A stretch of 18,441 bases of DNA from an uncultured Gemmatimonadota bacterium (GTDB lineage: Bacteria; Gemmatimonadota; Gemmatimonadetes; Gemmatimonadales; Gemmatimonadaceae), in assembly GCA_946479895.1 (NCBI GenBank), contig CAMLHT010000045.1, forward strand, positions 1 to 18,441, read 5' to 3'. Under the pieces are notes generated by a model. That model had not been told where the DNA came from, did not search any database, and was given only the letters and a program-made list of their open reading frames with translations. Shown here piece by piece: positions 6,391 through 16,543 of this stretch (position 1 is the stretch's first letter; each line of letters begins with the position of its first letter). Position numbers and translations under genes: made by a program.

Positions 6391-8670
6391 ATGAGACGCC
6401 TCGCCGTCGTGACGGCGCTCCTGTGCGCGGCGCTTGACGCGGCGGCCGGCCAGGCGAGCGTGCAGGGCCGGGTGCGCAACGCTCGCACGAACGAGCCCGT
6501 GCCCGGCGCGACGGTGCTCGTTGTCGGGACGCGCAACGGCGCCGTCGCCGACGACAGCGGCCGCTACGACATCAGCGGCATCGCCGCCGGCCAGGTGCGC
6601 CTGCGCGCGAGATTCGCCGGCTTCGAGGACCGCGACGAAGTCATCACCCTCGTCGCCGGCGAGACGCGCATGCTCGACTTCCGCCTCGAGGAATCGATCA
6701 CCACGCTCGGCGCCATGCTCACCGAAGCCAAGTCCGCCGAGCGCGACGTCTTCGAGGCGCGGCCGAACCTCGGCGTCACCATGCTGTCGGCGAAGGCCAT
6801 GTCGAGCGTGCCGAGGCTCCTCGGCGAGTCGGACGTCCTGCGCGCCGCGCAGCTCATGCCCGGCGTGCTCGCCCGCAACGACTTCACCGCGGGGCTCAAC
6901 GTCCGCGGCGGCGAGGCCGACCAGAACCTCATCCTCCTCGACGGCTACCCGATCTTCAACCCGTTCCACCTCGGCGGCCTGTTCGGGACATTCATCGAGG
7001 GATCGGTCTCCGGACTCGAGCTCCGCACCGGCGGCTTCCCCGCCCCGTTCGGCGGACGGCTCTCGAGCGTCCTCGACGTGAAGTCGGCGGAGGAGGGGCG
7101 CCCCGGCGTCCATGGCTCCGGCACCGTCTCGATGCTCGCCACGAGCGGCGCGCTCGGCGGCTCGCTCGATGACGGGAAGCTCAGCTGGATGATCGCCGGC
7201 CGCCGCACCTACGTGGACCGCGTGCTCAGGGCGTTCGCGATGAACTACCTGCCCTACTACTTCAAGGACCGCTCGGCCCACGTCGCCTGGCGCCCGTTCT
7301 CCCGGACGCGCCTGAGCGCCACGCTGTACGACGGCCTCGACAACATGACGGGCGACCTCGCGACGGCCAACGACGCCGCGGGCGGCGGCAACTTCCACTT
7401 CTTCTGGGGCAATCGCGTCGCCGGCGTCACGCTCGAGCAGCGGCTCACCGACAGCCTCACCTTCCAGCAGCGCCTGTCGCGCACGCAGTTCCATACGGCG
7501 CTCGACATCGGCGATCCCGCGAGCGGCGCGAGCACGATCCGCCTCGACGACTCGGTCACCGAGGTGACGGTCGCCGGCTCGCTCGAGCTGCGCCGGGGCG
7601 CGCACGTCCCCTCGATCGGGTATTCGCTGTCGCGCGACCACCTGGCCTACGTTGCCGGCTCCGAGACCGCGGGGCTCGAGTTCGTGAACGAGCGACAGCG
7701 TCCCACCTCGGCGTCGGGCTACGTGAACGACGTGTGGCGACCTTCGCGCAGGCTGATGCTCGAGGGTGGGCTTCGCTACGAGTGGCTCGAGGATTCCCAT
7801 TGGCACGCCGTCTCACCGCGGCTCGCCGCGAAGTACTTCCTCAACGACGATGCCGCCGTGACCGCCGCGGTCGGCCGCTACACCCAGTGGCTGCACTCCC
7901 TGGCCCGCGAGGACATCCCCGTGCGGCTGTTCGATTTCTGGACCGCGAGCGACAGCGAGATCGACGTCGCCCGCGCCTCGCACTACGTGCTGGGCGGCGA
8001 GCGCTGGTTCGGCACGGCGCGGTTCGCGCGCCTCGAGACCTACGTGAAGCAGTACGACCGGCTGCTCGAGCCGAATCCGTTCGAGGAGCCTGAGCGCCAT
8101 GGCGACGAGTACACCCCGCTCACGGGACGCTCCTACGGCGCGGACCTGCTGCTGCGGCAGCTCGACCGCGGCCGCTGGAGCGGATGGCTGGCGTACACCT
8201 ACACGTTCAGCACGCGCGCGAGCGACACGGCGCGGTTCTATCCGGGCCAGGACCGCCGCCACAACGCCAACGTCGTCCTGTCGTACCGGAAGTCGCCGAA
8301 GACCCTCCTTTCGGCCCGGCTCGGATTCGCAAGCGGGACGCCCTACACGTACATCGTCGGGCAGCTCCGGCAGCGGACCTACGACATCAACACCGGACGC
8401 TGGGACACCGAGGGACCGCCCGACGTTGCCCAGGTTGTCGGGGGGCCACGGAACGCGATGCGGCTGCCGCCCACGCAGCGGCTCGACGTCACCGTCACGC
8501 GCGAGATGCGGAAGGGCGTCACCTTCACGCCCTTCCTCAGCATCATGAACCTGTACAACGCGCACAACGTGTTCATGTACGACTTCAACTACGAGGCGAG
8601 CCCGCCGAAGCGCACGGCGTATTCCCAGATCCCGTTTTTCCCCTCCATCGGGGTGACGATCACATGGTGA
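6391..8670 (+). CDS. TonB-dependent outer-membrane receptor with carboxypeptidase-regulatory-like domain
   Basis: A 759-residue outer-membrane transporter predicted to import a substrate using TonB energy. Residues 1-20 are a signal peptide, probably cut after DAAAG. Residues 23-105 form a carboxypeptidase-regulatory-like beta-sandwich (GRVRNARTNEPVPGATVLV through SGRYDISGI). Residues about 130-235 are the plug, with LNVRGGEADQNLILLDGYPI and GGFPAPFGGRLSSVLDV, a signature of Bacteroidota/Gemmatimonadota-type receptors. The rest is the beta-barrel, ending in ITW with the aromatic last residue usual for barrel proteins. The substrate cannot be read from sequence. Only a weak Shine-Dalgarno precedes the ATG. 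The next gene overlaps its stop, and that receptor/lipoprotein pairing is common in these phyla. Confidence 0.9.
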   Translation: MRRLAVVTALLCAALDAAAGQASVQGRVRNARTNEPVPGATVLVVGTRNGAVADDSGRYDISGIAAGQVRLRARFAGFEDRDEVITLVAGETRMLDFRLEESITTLGAMLTEAKSAERDVFEARPNLGVTMLSAKAMSSVPRLLGESDVLRAAQLMPGVLARNDFTAGLNVRGGEADQNLILLDGYPIFNPFHLGGLFGTFIEGSVSGLELRTGGFPAPFGGRLSSVLDVKSAEEGRPGVHGSGTVSMLATSGALGGSLDDGKLSWMIAGRRTYVDRVLRAFAMNYLPYYFKDRSAHVAWRPFSRTRLSATLYDGLDNMTGDLATANDAAGGGNFHFFWGNRVAGVTLEQRLTDSLTFQQRLSRTQFHTALDIGDPASGASTIRLDDSVTEVTVAGSLELRRGAHVPSIGYSLSRDHLAYVAGSETAGLEFVNERQRPTSASGYVNDVWRPSRRLMLEGGLRYEWLEDSHWHAVSPRLAAKYFLNDDAAVTAAVGRYTQWLHSLAREDIPVRLFDFWTASDSEIDVARASHYVLGGERWFGTARFARLETYVKQYDRLLEPNPFEEPERHGDEYTPLTGRSYGADLLLRQLDRGRWSGWLAYTYTFSTRASDTARFYPGQDRRHNANVVLSYRKSPKTLLSARLGFASGTPYTYIVGQLRQRTYDINTGRWDTEGPPDVAQVVGGPRNAMRLPPTQRLDVTVTREMRKGVTFTPFLSIMNLYNAHNVFMYDFNYEASPPKRTAYSQIPFFPSIGVTITW

Positions 8671-9851
8671 GGCGCACCCTGTGTCATTCGGCGAGGCTCG
8701 GGATGACACTGGCTGTCCTCGCGGCCTGTGACCTCGGCTCGACGACGATCCCGCGCCCCGATCCGCAGATCGTGGTCCACGCCGTGCTCAACCCCGCGCT
8801 GAACGAGCAGGTCGTCCTCCTCGAGGAATCGCTCACCGGCAAGCCGGCGCCGACTGCGAGCTTCTTCAACCCGAACAACCCGATCGCGACCGGCGGCGGC
8901 ATCGCCATCGCCGGCGCGACGGTGCGGCTCGAGGACGAGACCGGCGCCGTCTTCACGGGCGCCGAGCGCAGGTTCGGCAGCGCGCCGACCGGCATCTACG
9001 TCGTCCCCCTCACCGCCCAGCCGGGCATGCGATACCGGCTGACGGTGGAGGCGCTCGGCATGACCGTGACCGCGTCGACCGTCGTCCCGCGCGCGACGCC
9101 GGCGGGGACCGCGCCCGTCGTGCCGTTCAACCGGGACCGCGACACGGCCAGGGTCTCGATACCCGAGGTGGAGAGTGCGCGCGGCTATTTCCTTCGTATC
9201 GATGCGCCCGTTGCCGCCTTCTCCGTCGTGACGACCGATCGCGACATCTCGATCACCGGCGACACGCGGAACCTCCTCACGGAGAATCTCCTGCGCGTGT
9301 TCTTCCCCGGCTTCGAGCAGACGCTCACCGTCGCGGCCGCCGACACGAACCTGTACGACTACTACCGGTCGGGCAACGACCCGTTCTCCGGCGTCGGCCT
9401 CATCACCCACGTGCAGGGCGGCCTCGGGGTATTCGGATCGATCGTGGTGATCGAGCGCCGCGTGCTCGACGTGACGCAGGACAGCAGCGGGCATCCGCTC
9501 GAAGCCACGTTCACGCGGCGCGATCCCGCCCCCGACGATGTGCCGCGCGCCCTCCACTTCTATCGCGAATCCGCGGCGGAGACGCCCGACAGCCAGGATC
9601 GCCTTTCCGGCTACTACATCAGCGGCCCGGCCGCCGCCCCGGTGCGCGGCCCGTTCCTCGTCACCATCCTGCTCGGCGGGTCGTTCGACATCCAGATGTT
9701 CAAGCCGGGGACCACGACGCAGAATGCCGGAGCTTTCGTGGCCTACCCCGTGCTCCCGCCAGAGGCGCGGTATTACGAGCCTCCCGATACGGTGAAGGCC
9801 TACTTCGACGGCGTCCGGGGCGTGGTGAATTTCGTGCGGGTGGGGAGGTAG
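8664..9851 (+). CDS. DUF4249-like outer-membrane lipoprotein, partner of the receptor
   Basis: A 395-residue predicted lipoprotein. The N terminus has two arginines, a short hydrophobic stretch and the lipobox LAAC, with C22 as the lipidated residue. The body is beta-rich (IVVHAVLNPALNEQVVLLEES, then a GATVRLEDETG segment), as in DUF4249 proteins. Those are usually encoded right after a TonB-dependent receptor and presumed to sit over it and help ligand capture. The ATG at 8664 overlaps the receptor stop by 7 bases, suggesting translational coupling. An alternative in-frame ATG at 8703 would leave a very short signal sequence. A palindrome lies across the codons for residues 7-15. The DUF4249 call rests on pattern and context, not on a search. 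Confidence 0.75.
   Translation: MVRRTLCHSARLGMTLAVLAACDLGSTTIPRPDPQIVVHAVLNPALNEQVVLLEESLTGKPAPTASFFNPNNPIATGGGIAIAGATVRLEDETGAVFTGAERRFGSAPTGIYVVPLTAQPGMRYRLTVEALGMTVTASTVVPRATPAGTAPVVPFNRDRDTARVSIPEVESARGYFLRIDAPVAAFSVVTTDRDISITGDTRNLLTENLLRVFFPGFEQTLTVAAADTNLYDYYRSGNDPFSGVGLITHVQGGLGVFGSIVVIERRVLDVTQDSSGHPLEATFTRRDPAPDDVPRALHFYRESAAETPDSQDRLSGYYISGPAAAPVRGPFLVTILLGGSFDIQMFKPGTTTQNAGAFVAYPVLPPEARYYEPPDTVKAYFDGVRGVVNFVRVGR
8682..8708. repeat. REP-like palindrome inside the lipoprotein signal-peptide codons
   Basis: TGTCATTC (8682-8689) pairs with GGATGACA (8701-8708), seven Watson-Crick pairs and one G-T, around an 11-base loop. The TGTCATYC...GGATGACA form resembles a dispersed palindromic repeat seen in many environmental genomes. 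Here it lies just after the lipoprotein start and supplies the alternative ATG at 8703. Confidence 0.5.
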
Positions 9852-9858
9852 CGCCCGA

Positions 9859-9873
9859 TCCGGCAGGGCCGGA
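9859..9873. repeat. Small GC-rich hairpin between convergent genes
   Basis: TCCGGC-AGG-GCCGGA lies 7 bases after the lipoprotein stop. It has no T-run, so a terminator role is only possible. The remainder of the 149-base gap up to 10000 shows nothing I can name. Confidence 0.3.
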
Positions 9874-10000
9874 CTCCAGCGAGCGCTTCGAGCTCATCGA
9901 CGATCATCTTGCCACTGCAGGACTTCTTCGACGATTGCCTGCGGTATCGTGGCACACCGCGCCCGGGTGAGGGGCGGGACACCAGGCATCACCGGAGCGA

Positions 10001-10546
10001 TCAGCGCACGCGAGGCGACAGCGCCGTGTCCGGCCGCATCATCGCGCGATGCATCGCCGCCATCCCGTCGCGCACGAGCTCACTGACGTCGGCTGCATGC
10101 TTCTGGAGCGCGGCGACGACTACAGGATCGGACGACGTCTGCGTGACCACCACGCCTTTCGCCGTGGGCTCGGTGGTCGTCCGCACCTTGTCCTTGTTCG
10201 CGAAGATCGTCCGCACCGCCTTCGTCTCCATCGGCAGGCCGGGGTCCTTCCCCGCCTCCACCATGCCGATCGATATCTCGACGTGCGACTTGATCACCGC
10301 GGCCAGCCGCGGATCGTCGGACTCCGTGACGGTCCGTACGCCGTCCGGCAGGTTCGTCACCGTCCGCGTGATGCGGTCATGATTCATCACGAGGTCGTGA
10401 CTCCCGGTCATCAGCGCGCGGGTGACCGAGTCCCGGCCCATGCCCATCATCGCGCCCATGCCCCGGCCCTGCGCGGCGGCGAGCCCGGGCAACGTCGCGG
10501 CGACGGCTACGAGGGCGGCGGTCGCGATGCAGCGACGGTACGACAT
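10001..10546 (-). CDS. Exported protein with a duplicated His/Met-containing module
   Basis: A 181-residue protein with a clear signal peptide ([20 protein letters not shown], cut near LAAAQ). A Gly/Met segment ([12 protein letters not shown]) follows, then two copies of one ~42-residue module. The first contains [24 protein letters not shown] and IKSH; the second contains [24 protein letters not shown] and LQKH. It ends with [10 protein letters not shown]. The pattern matches small periplasmic proteins I associate loosely with metal, especially copper, contexts because of the paired His and Met residues. That function is inference only. The start is supported by GGAGG four bases upstream on the minus strand. 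It is transcribed divergently from the PLP enzyme gene, 148 bases apart. Confidence 0.75.
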   Translation of the reverse strand: MSYRRCIATAALVAVAATLPGLAAAQGRGMGAMMGMGRDSVTRALMTGSHDLVMNHDRITRTVTNLPDGVRTVTESDDPRLAAVIKSHVEISIGMVEAGKDPGLPMETKAVRTIFANKDKVRTTTEPTAKGVVVTQTSSDPVVVAALQKHAADVSELVRDGMAAMHRAMMRPDTALSPRVR

Positions 10547-10694
10547 GCTTCCTCCAGGTGGAGATTCTCCAACGTCGCCGGCCCGGGCCCGCCAGGGCAT
10601 CGGTGATGGCCCGATTCGAGGTGCGGTTTTCTCCCTGCCCCGTCCGGAAATGGTACCATCGCGTGGACGCCCGGCGTCCCGTAGCATTTCAGTC

Positions 10695-11789
<1,095 letters not shown>

Positions 11790-11800
11790 CGTTGTGCGGT

Positions 11801-11859
11801 GCTCGCCGGTGCGGTCGAGTGTTGCCGGGCTGAGTGTGCTCGCCGGTGAGGTCGAGTGT
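11801..11859. repeat. Duplicated palindrome end (22 bp, two copies)
   Basis: GCTCGCCGGTGCGGTCGAGTGT at 11801-11822 recurs at 11838-11859 with one base changed, a 37-base period. The second copy is the outer end of the large palindrome. Confidence 0.65.
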
Positions 11860-11987
11860 AGCGCCCGGGTGCGCGGTATCCATAACTGGATAATCGTCGC
11901 GCTTCGCAGCGCGAGATCTCGAGTGGAGGGGACGATTATCCAGTAATGGATACCCGCTTCCCGGGCGCCACACTCGACCTCACCGGC
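11842..11987. repeat. Large imperfect palindrome (57-bp arms)
   Basis: The left arm 11842-11898 and right arm 11931-11987 are reverse complements at about 50 of 57 positions, around a 32-base centre. The outer end is GCCGGTGAGGTCGAGTGT; the inner part holds ATCCA(T/A)(A/T)ACTGGATAATCGTC, itself partly palindromic. The centre has GCGCTTCGCAGCGC. The size and symmetry suit a non-autonomous REP- or MITE-like element rather than a terminator. No target duplication was identified. Confidence 0.8.
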
Positions 11988-12063
11988 ACCCGCGGCAGCA
12001 TTTTCGACCCGAGCTGCGCTGAAAGAATGCGAGGCTATCGACCCGTCCTCCACAGACTTCGGC

Positions 12064-12336
12064 ATGACCCGGTGGACGGATCCCGTACCGGACCTCAAGC
12101 GCCGCCTCGCCGACGAGGTTCTGGCACTGACGGACGGGTGGAGCCAGACGTGGGCTGCGGCGTTCATGGACATACCGCAGTCGCGTGTCTCTGAACTACG
12201 CCGCGGCAAACTGGACCACCTGTCCGTCGAGCGGCTTATACGCTGTCTGTCCCGCCTCGACCGCCGGATCGAGATCAGGACGACGCGCGCCGAGGGCCTC
12301 AGTGTCCACCCGCACGCCAGAGTTGACCGCAAGTGA
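12064..12336 (+). CDS. Small XRE-type helix-turn-helix protein, orphan antitoxin-like
   Basis: A 90-residue DNA-binding protein. Residues 25-70 form an XRE/HigA2-like helix-turn-helix (GWSQTWAAAFMDIPQSRVSE, then LRRGKLDHLSVERLIRCLSR), with recognition-helix residues around SRVSELRRG. Relatives are antitoxins or regulators paired with HigB/RelE-type toxins and repress their own operon. No toxin gene is visible on either side, so this is an orphan or a solitary regulator. It is bracketed by two related palindromes and followed by a tandem repeat, so it may travel with that repeat family. The start at 12064 lacks an obvious Shine-Dalgarno. Confidence 0.7.
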   Translation: MTRWTDPVPDLKRRLADEVLALTDGWSQTWAAAFMDIPQSRVSELRRGKLDHLSVERLIRCLSRLDRRIEIRTTRAEGLSVHPHARVDRK

Positions 12337-12379
12337 TGCCACCGATTCTCGCGGCCGCAGCGGTGGCGAGGCGGGGCTG

Positions 12380-12510
12380 ATGCGCGTGGCGGTGACGTCA
12401 GCCCGCATGCGCGTGTCGGTGACCTCAGCCCGCATGCGCGCGTCGGTGACCTCAGCCCGCATGCGCGCGTCGGTGAGGTCAGCCCGCATGAGCGCGTCGG
12501 TGAGGCCGAG
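12380..12510. repeat. 27-bp tandem repeat, about 4.8 copies
   Basis: Units begin at 12380, 12407, 12434, 12461 and 12488 with the form ATGCGCGYGTCGGTGA followed by (C/G)(C/G)TCAGCCCGC. Neighbouring units differ at one to three positions. The last unit runs into GGTGAGGCCGAG, the outer end of the second palindrome. The array shares GGTGAGGTC with the first palindrome's ends and may have grown from one. It lies after the XRE gene stop and is not part of a called gene. Confidence 0.85.
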
Positions 12511-12637
12511 TGTGGGGCCCGCGGAGCGGGGATCACATAATGGATAAACGTCCCAAGCAAACGCCACCCCCCGGGCGCAGCGGGGCGAATATCAAGGCAA
12601 GGATAACCCGCACCCGGGCGCCGCGCTCGGCCTCACC
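12499..12637. repeat. Second, more degenerate palindrome of the same family
   Basis: The left end GGTGAGGCCGAG at 12499-12510 is answered by CTCGGCCTCACC at 12626-12637. Inside, GGGGATCACATAATGGAT and GGATAACCCGCACCCGGGCG resemble the inner parts of the first palindrome, including the GGATAA element. The arms are less well matched than in the first copy, so this is a decayed or rearranged member. Confidence 0.6.
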
Positions 12638-12678
12638 TGCCAGACCCCGAGGCCACACTCGGCCTCACCTGCCAGACC
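12626..12678. repeat. Identical 21-bp direct repeat at the palindrome end
   Basis: CTCGGCCTCACCTGCCAGAC, plus one further C, occurs at 12626-12646 and again at 12658-12678 without change, a 32-base period. It mirrors the duplicated end at 11801-11859 on the other side of the XRE gene. Confidence 0.7.
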
Positions 12679-12708
12679 ATAAAGCCACACCCGCCACCGA
12701 AACTCGAA

Positions 12709-13987
<1,279 letters not shown>

Positions 13988-13995
<8 letters not shown>

Positions 13996-14320
13996 GCGAC
14001 GCCCCATCGCCCTGTGGCAGGGTCATGGCCTCGATTTCCAGGGCATCGGCCACTCGCTCGAGCTCGCGCAGCGTCCCGACCACGGTGCGCTGCGGCTGCG
14101 GGCTGATGCGCACCAGCGTGGGAGTGACCAGCACGCCGTCGCTCAGGGCGCGCAGCGGCTCGTCGAGGCAGTCGATGACCTCGAGGTCGTAGCTCGCCGG
14201 ATCGACGTCAACCAGCAGCCGGCGCAGGTTCGCGCGGGCACGGGCCGAATTCGGCGCGTCGCCCGCGACGTAGAGCCTGAGCACCAGCGGCTTCACGCCG
14301 TCGGGTGACCGCTCAGTCAC
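13988..14320 (-). CDS. kaiB: KaiB-family thioredoxin-fold protein
   Basis: A 110-residue KaiB-like protein, defined by LVLRLYVAGDAPNSARARAN, a YDLEVIDCLDEP segment and the VTPTLVRISPQP loop. In cyanobacteria KaiB binds KaiC and slows or resets its phosphorylation; outside cyanobacteria such proteins act in stress or simple timer systems. I chose the GTG at 14320 because it makes a GTGACTGA overlap with the kaiC stop, mirroring the junction with the kinase, and puts the N terminus at a normal distance from LRLYVAG. An ATG at 14353 would add 11 residues and overlap kaiC by 41 bases. The family is clear; its role here is inferred from the operon. Confidence 0.85.
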
Positions 14321-16082
14321 GATTCCGCCGATCGCGGCCATCCCAGCGTCCATCGCTGTCGGCGTGACGCAGGCGACGCATCTCCTCGGCGTCGCTCAGC
14401 TTGCGCGCGCCGGCGGCGGTCCCGGCGCCGGCGAACGACTCGAGCTCGGAGCGCTTCAGGTTCCGCTGGCGGAGCAGGGCCTCGATCTGCGCGTCGAGCT
14501 CCGCCTGCTCGTTCTCCAGCTCGCGGCGACGCTGCGCGCGCTCGGAGTCGAGCCGGATCGCCTCGTCGCGCATCCGCGCCTCGGCCACCCACCGCGAAGT
14601 GCCGAGCAGCACTTCGCCGCCGGCGGTGTAGACGTCGGCCAGGGTGATGCCGTCGTTGGTGAGGATCAGCTCGCGCACCTGGTTCGAGTGCGACATGCCG
14701 CGCGACTTGACGACCGTCAGCGTGCGGTTCCGCTCGCCGTTGCGCGCGATGTACGCGAGGTGGATCCAGGTGTCGGCGATCGTCGAGATCTGCATGGACG
14801 TCGTCTCGTGGAACGCGTCCTCGCTGGCGACGAGGCTCGTGCACAACACCGTGATCCCCTGCGCCCGCGCGAAGTCGAGCAGGCGCAGCGACGCATGCAC
14901 CGCCGAGACGTGTCCGCCCGTCTTGGTGAGGGCCGAGATCGGGTCGAGCACCACCGCCCGCGGCTTCCACTTCCGGATGAGCGCCTTGAGCTCGAGGAAG
15001 TGCTCCTCGGAGCTGCGCGCCTCGGTCCGGATCGAGTAGATGTTGAGCAGACCCCGTTCGCAATAGGGCTGCAGGTCGATCCCCACCGACCGGAGGTTGC
15101 GGGTGATCTGCGACGCGGCTTCGTCGAAGCTCACGTAGAGGGCATTCTCGCCACGTCCGCAGGACGCGGCGACGAACGCGCCGGAGAGCGTCGTCTTCGC
15201 CGTGCCGGGAGCGCCCGAGATCAGCACCCCCGAGCCGCGGTAGTACCCGCCGTCGAGCATCGTGTCGAGCCGGGGAACGCCGGTGGAGATGCGCTCCGTC
15301 GAGACGTCGTACGCCAGCTCGGACTGTCCGAACACCGAGACCTCCACGCCCGTCGACGAGATCACGATCGGGAACTCGTTCTCGAAGAACGAGGAGCCGC
15401 GGTACTTGAGCACGCGGAGGCCGCGCAGCGAGACGCGGTCGAGCAGCCGGTGATAGAGCATGACGACCGCGTCGACCATGAACTGCATGAACGCGTAGCG
15501 CTCGGTCGAGAGGCGGTCGCCCTCGAACGACTTGGCGGTGATGATCGCCGTCAGCCCCGTCCGCTGGAGCCACTCCTGGATCCGGTACATCTCCTGGCGC
15601 TCCTTGGCCGGATCGTCGAGGAGGCTGATGAGGATGTCGATGCCGTCGAAGACGATGCGCTTCGCGCCCATCTCCTTCGCCTTGGCCTCGAGCCCGGCGA
15701 GCGTGCCCGTCAGGTCGAAGTCGCCGGACTTGACCACCGTCGGAGACAGCCGGGCGTCGAGGAAGAAGAGCTTGTCCCGCTCGAGCGCCGGCAGGTCCCA
15801 GCCGAAGGTGGCGGCGTTGGCCATGATCTGCCGGCTGTTCTCCTCGAACGCGACGAAGATCCCGGGCTCGCGGTTGTTCCGGGCGCCGTTCACCAGGCAT
15901 TCGAGGGCGAAGACGGTCTTCCCTGCCCCCGGGGCCCCCAGGACGAGCGCGGTTCGGCCGGTCGGGAGGCCGCCGCCGGTGATTTCGTCGAAGCCGGCTA
16001 TGCCGGTCGGGCTCTTGGGAATGGCGCCCTCGGCCTCGGTCTTCGGATCCTGGGACTTCTGGGCGGTCGTTGTCGGTGTCAT
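14313..16082 (-). CDS. kaiC: KaiC-family double-ATPase with coiled-coil tail
   Basis: A 589-residue KaiC homologue with two RecA-like domains. CI (about 22-255) has Walker A GAPGAGKT (49-56) and the catalytic pair E80-E81. CII (about 262-500) has Walker A GAPGTAKT (290-297), but the pair is D320-E321. The region aligned with the cyanobacterial autophosphorylation site reads MQISTIADT, so S433 and T434 are present and autokinase activity is possible. A charged coiled-coil tail (about 500-555; ELENEQAELDAQIEALLRQR) replaces the short cyanobacterial C terminus, and no kaiA is nearby. KaiC acts as a cytoplasmic hexameric ATPase/autokinase. It leads the minus-strand operon kaiC-kaiB-kinase. The ATG at 16082 directly precedes a polar N-terminal stretch. 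Confidence 0.92.
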   Translation of the reverse strand: MTPTTTAQKSQDPKTEAEGAIPKSPTGIAGFDEITGGGLPTGRTALVLGAPGAGKTVFALECLVNGARNNREPGIFVAFEENSRQIMANAATFGWDLPALERDKLFFLDARLSPTVVKSGDFDLTGTLAGLEAKAKEMGAKRIVFDGIDILISLLDDPAKERQEMYRIQEWLQRTGLTAIITAKSFEGDRLSTERYAFMQFMVDAVVMLYHRLLDRVSLRGLRVLKYRGSSFFENEFPIVISSTGVEVSVFGQSELAYDVSTERISTGVPRLDTMLDGGYYRGSGVLISGAPGTAKTTLSGAFVAASCGRGENALYVSFDEAASQITRNLRSVGIDLQPYCERGLLNIYSIRTEARSSEEHFLELKALIRKWKPRAVVLDPISALTKTGGHVSAVHASLRLLDFARAQGITVLCTSLVASEDAFHETTSMQISTIADTWIHLAYIARNGERNRTLTVVKSRGMSHSNQVRELILTNDGITLADVYTAGGEVLLGTSRWVAEARMRDEAIRLDSERAQRRRELENEQAELDAQIEALLRQRNLKRSELESFAGAGTAAGARKLSDAEEMRRLRHADSDGRWDGRDRRNRD

Positions 16083-16262
16083 AGGTCAGGTTCGGCCTAC
16101 GGCGGGCGGATCGGGCGTCGGTTGTGATGGGTTTGTACGGCTCATCCGTGGGAATGGCAGACCGCGTGCCGAAAAAACGACGAAGTGGCCGGGCTTCGGA
16201 CGGTTTTCGGGGCGCGGGCATCTGTCGTGCACACTGGAGGGCAGGCACCTACGCACAAGGTC

Positions 16263-16490
16263 ATGGCTGCATCTCGTTATTCCGCTGAAAACCCCCCGCC
16301 CGAGCTTCTCGAAAACATCCGTAATCGCCTGGCCGCGGTCTGCGCGCACTGGCCGGCGGAGCTCTTCGAGCAGGTGACGGCGCGGGCGGCGTGGATCGAG
16401 TTCAAGTACGACCGGGCCATGACGGACAGCTTCGCCGCCGCGCGCCTGCGCGAGGTGCGAGAGGAGCGGAGTCGGCCGGCAACCCGCTGA
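16263..16490 (+). CDS. Small hypothetical protein, divergent from kaiC
   Basis: A 75-residue protein with no family I recognise. It reads as soluble and helical (ELLENIRNRLAAVCAHWPAE, then LFEQVTARAAWIEFKYD), with a charged Arg/Glu C terminus and no signal or membrane segment. The ATG at 16263 has AGG two bases upstream; the frame is open back to an ATG at 16185, but that extension looks non-coding. It is divergent from kaiC across 180 bases, so promoters for both are expected between them, though I cannot point to clear -35/-10 boxes. Confidence 0.55.
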   Translation: MAASRYSAENPPPELLENIRNRLAAVCAHWPAELFEQVTARAAWIEFKYDRAMTDSFAAARLREVREERSRPATR

Positions 16491-16543
16491 GGCGGCGCGT
16501 TTCTTTCCTTTGAAGCACGCCCGGCGCACGGCCCGGACAAATC

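Noticed and set aside
5695..7806. 703-residue minus-strand frame opposite the receptor gene
   Set aside because: Antisense shadow: Arg/Ala/Glu-rich with no domain, while the plus strand encodes clear receptor motifs.
12380..12510. CRISPR array
   Set aside because: The 27-bp units are head-to-tail without spacers and no cas genes are nearby.
14364..16127. 587-residue plus-strand frame opposite kaiC
   Set aside because: Antisense shadow of kaiC, dominated by Arg, Glu, Leu and Val without any domain.
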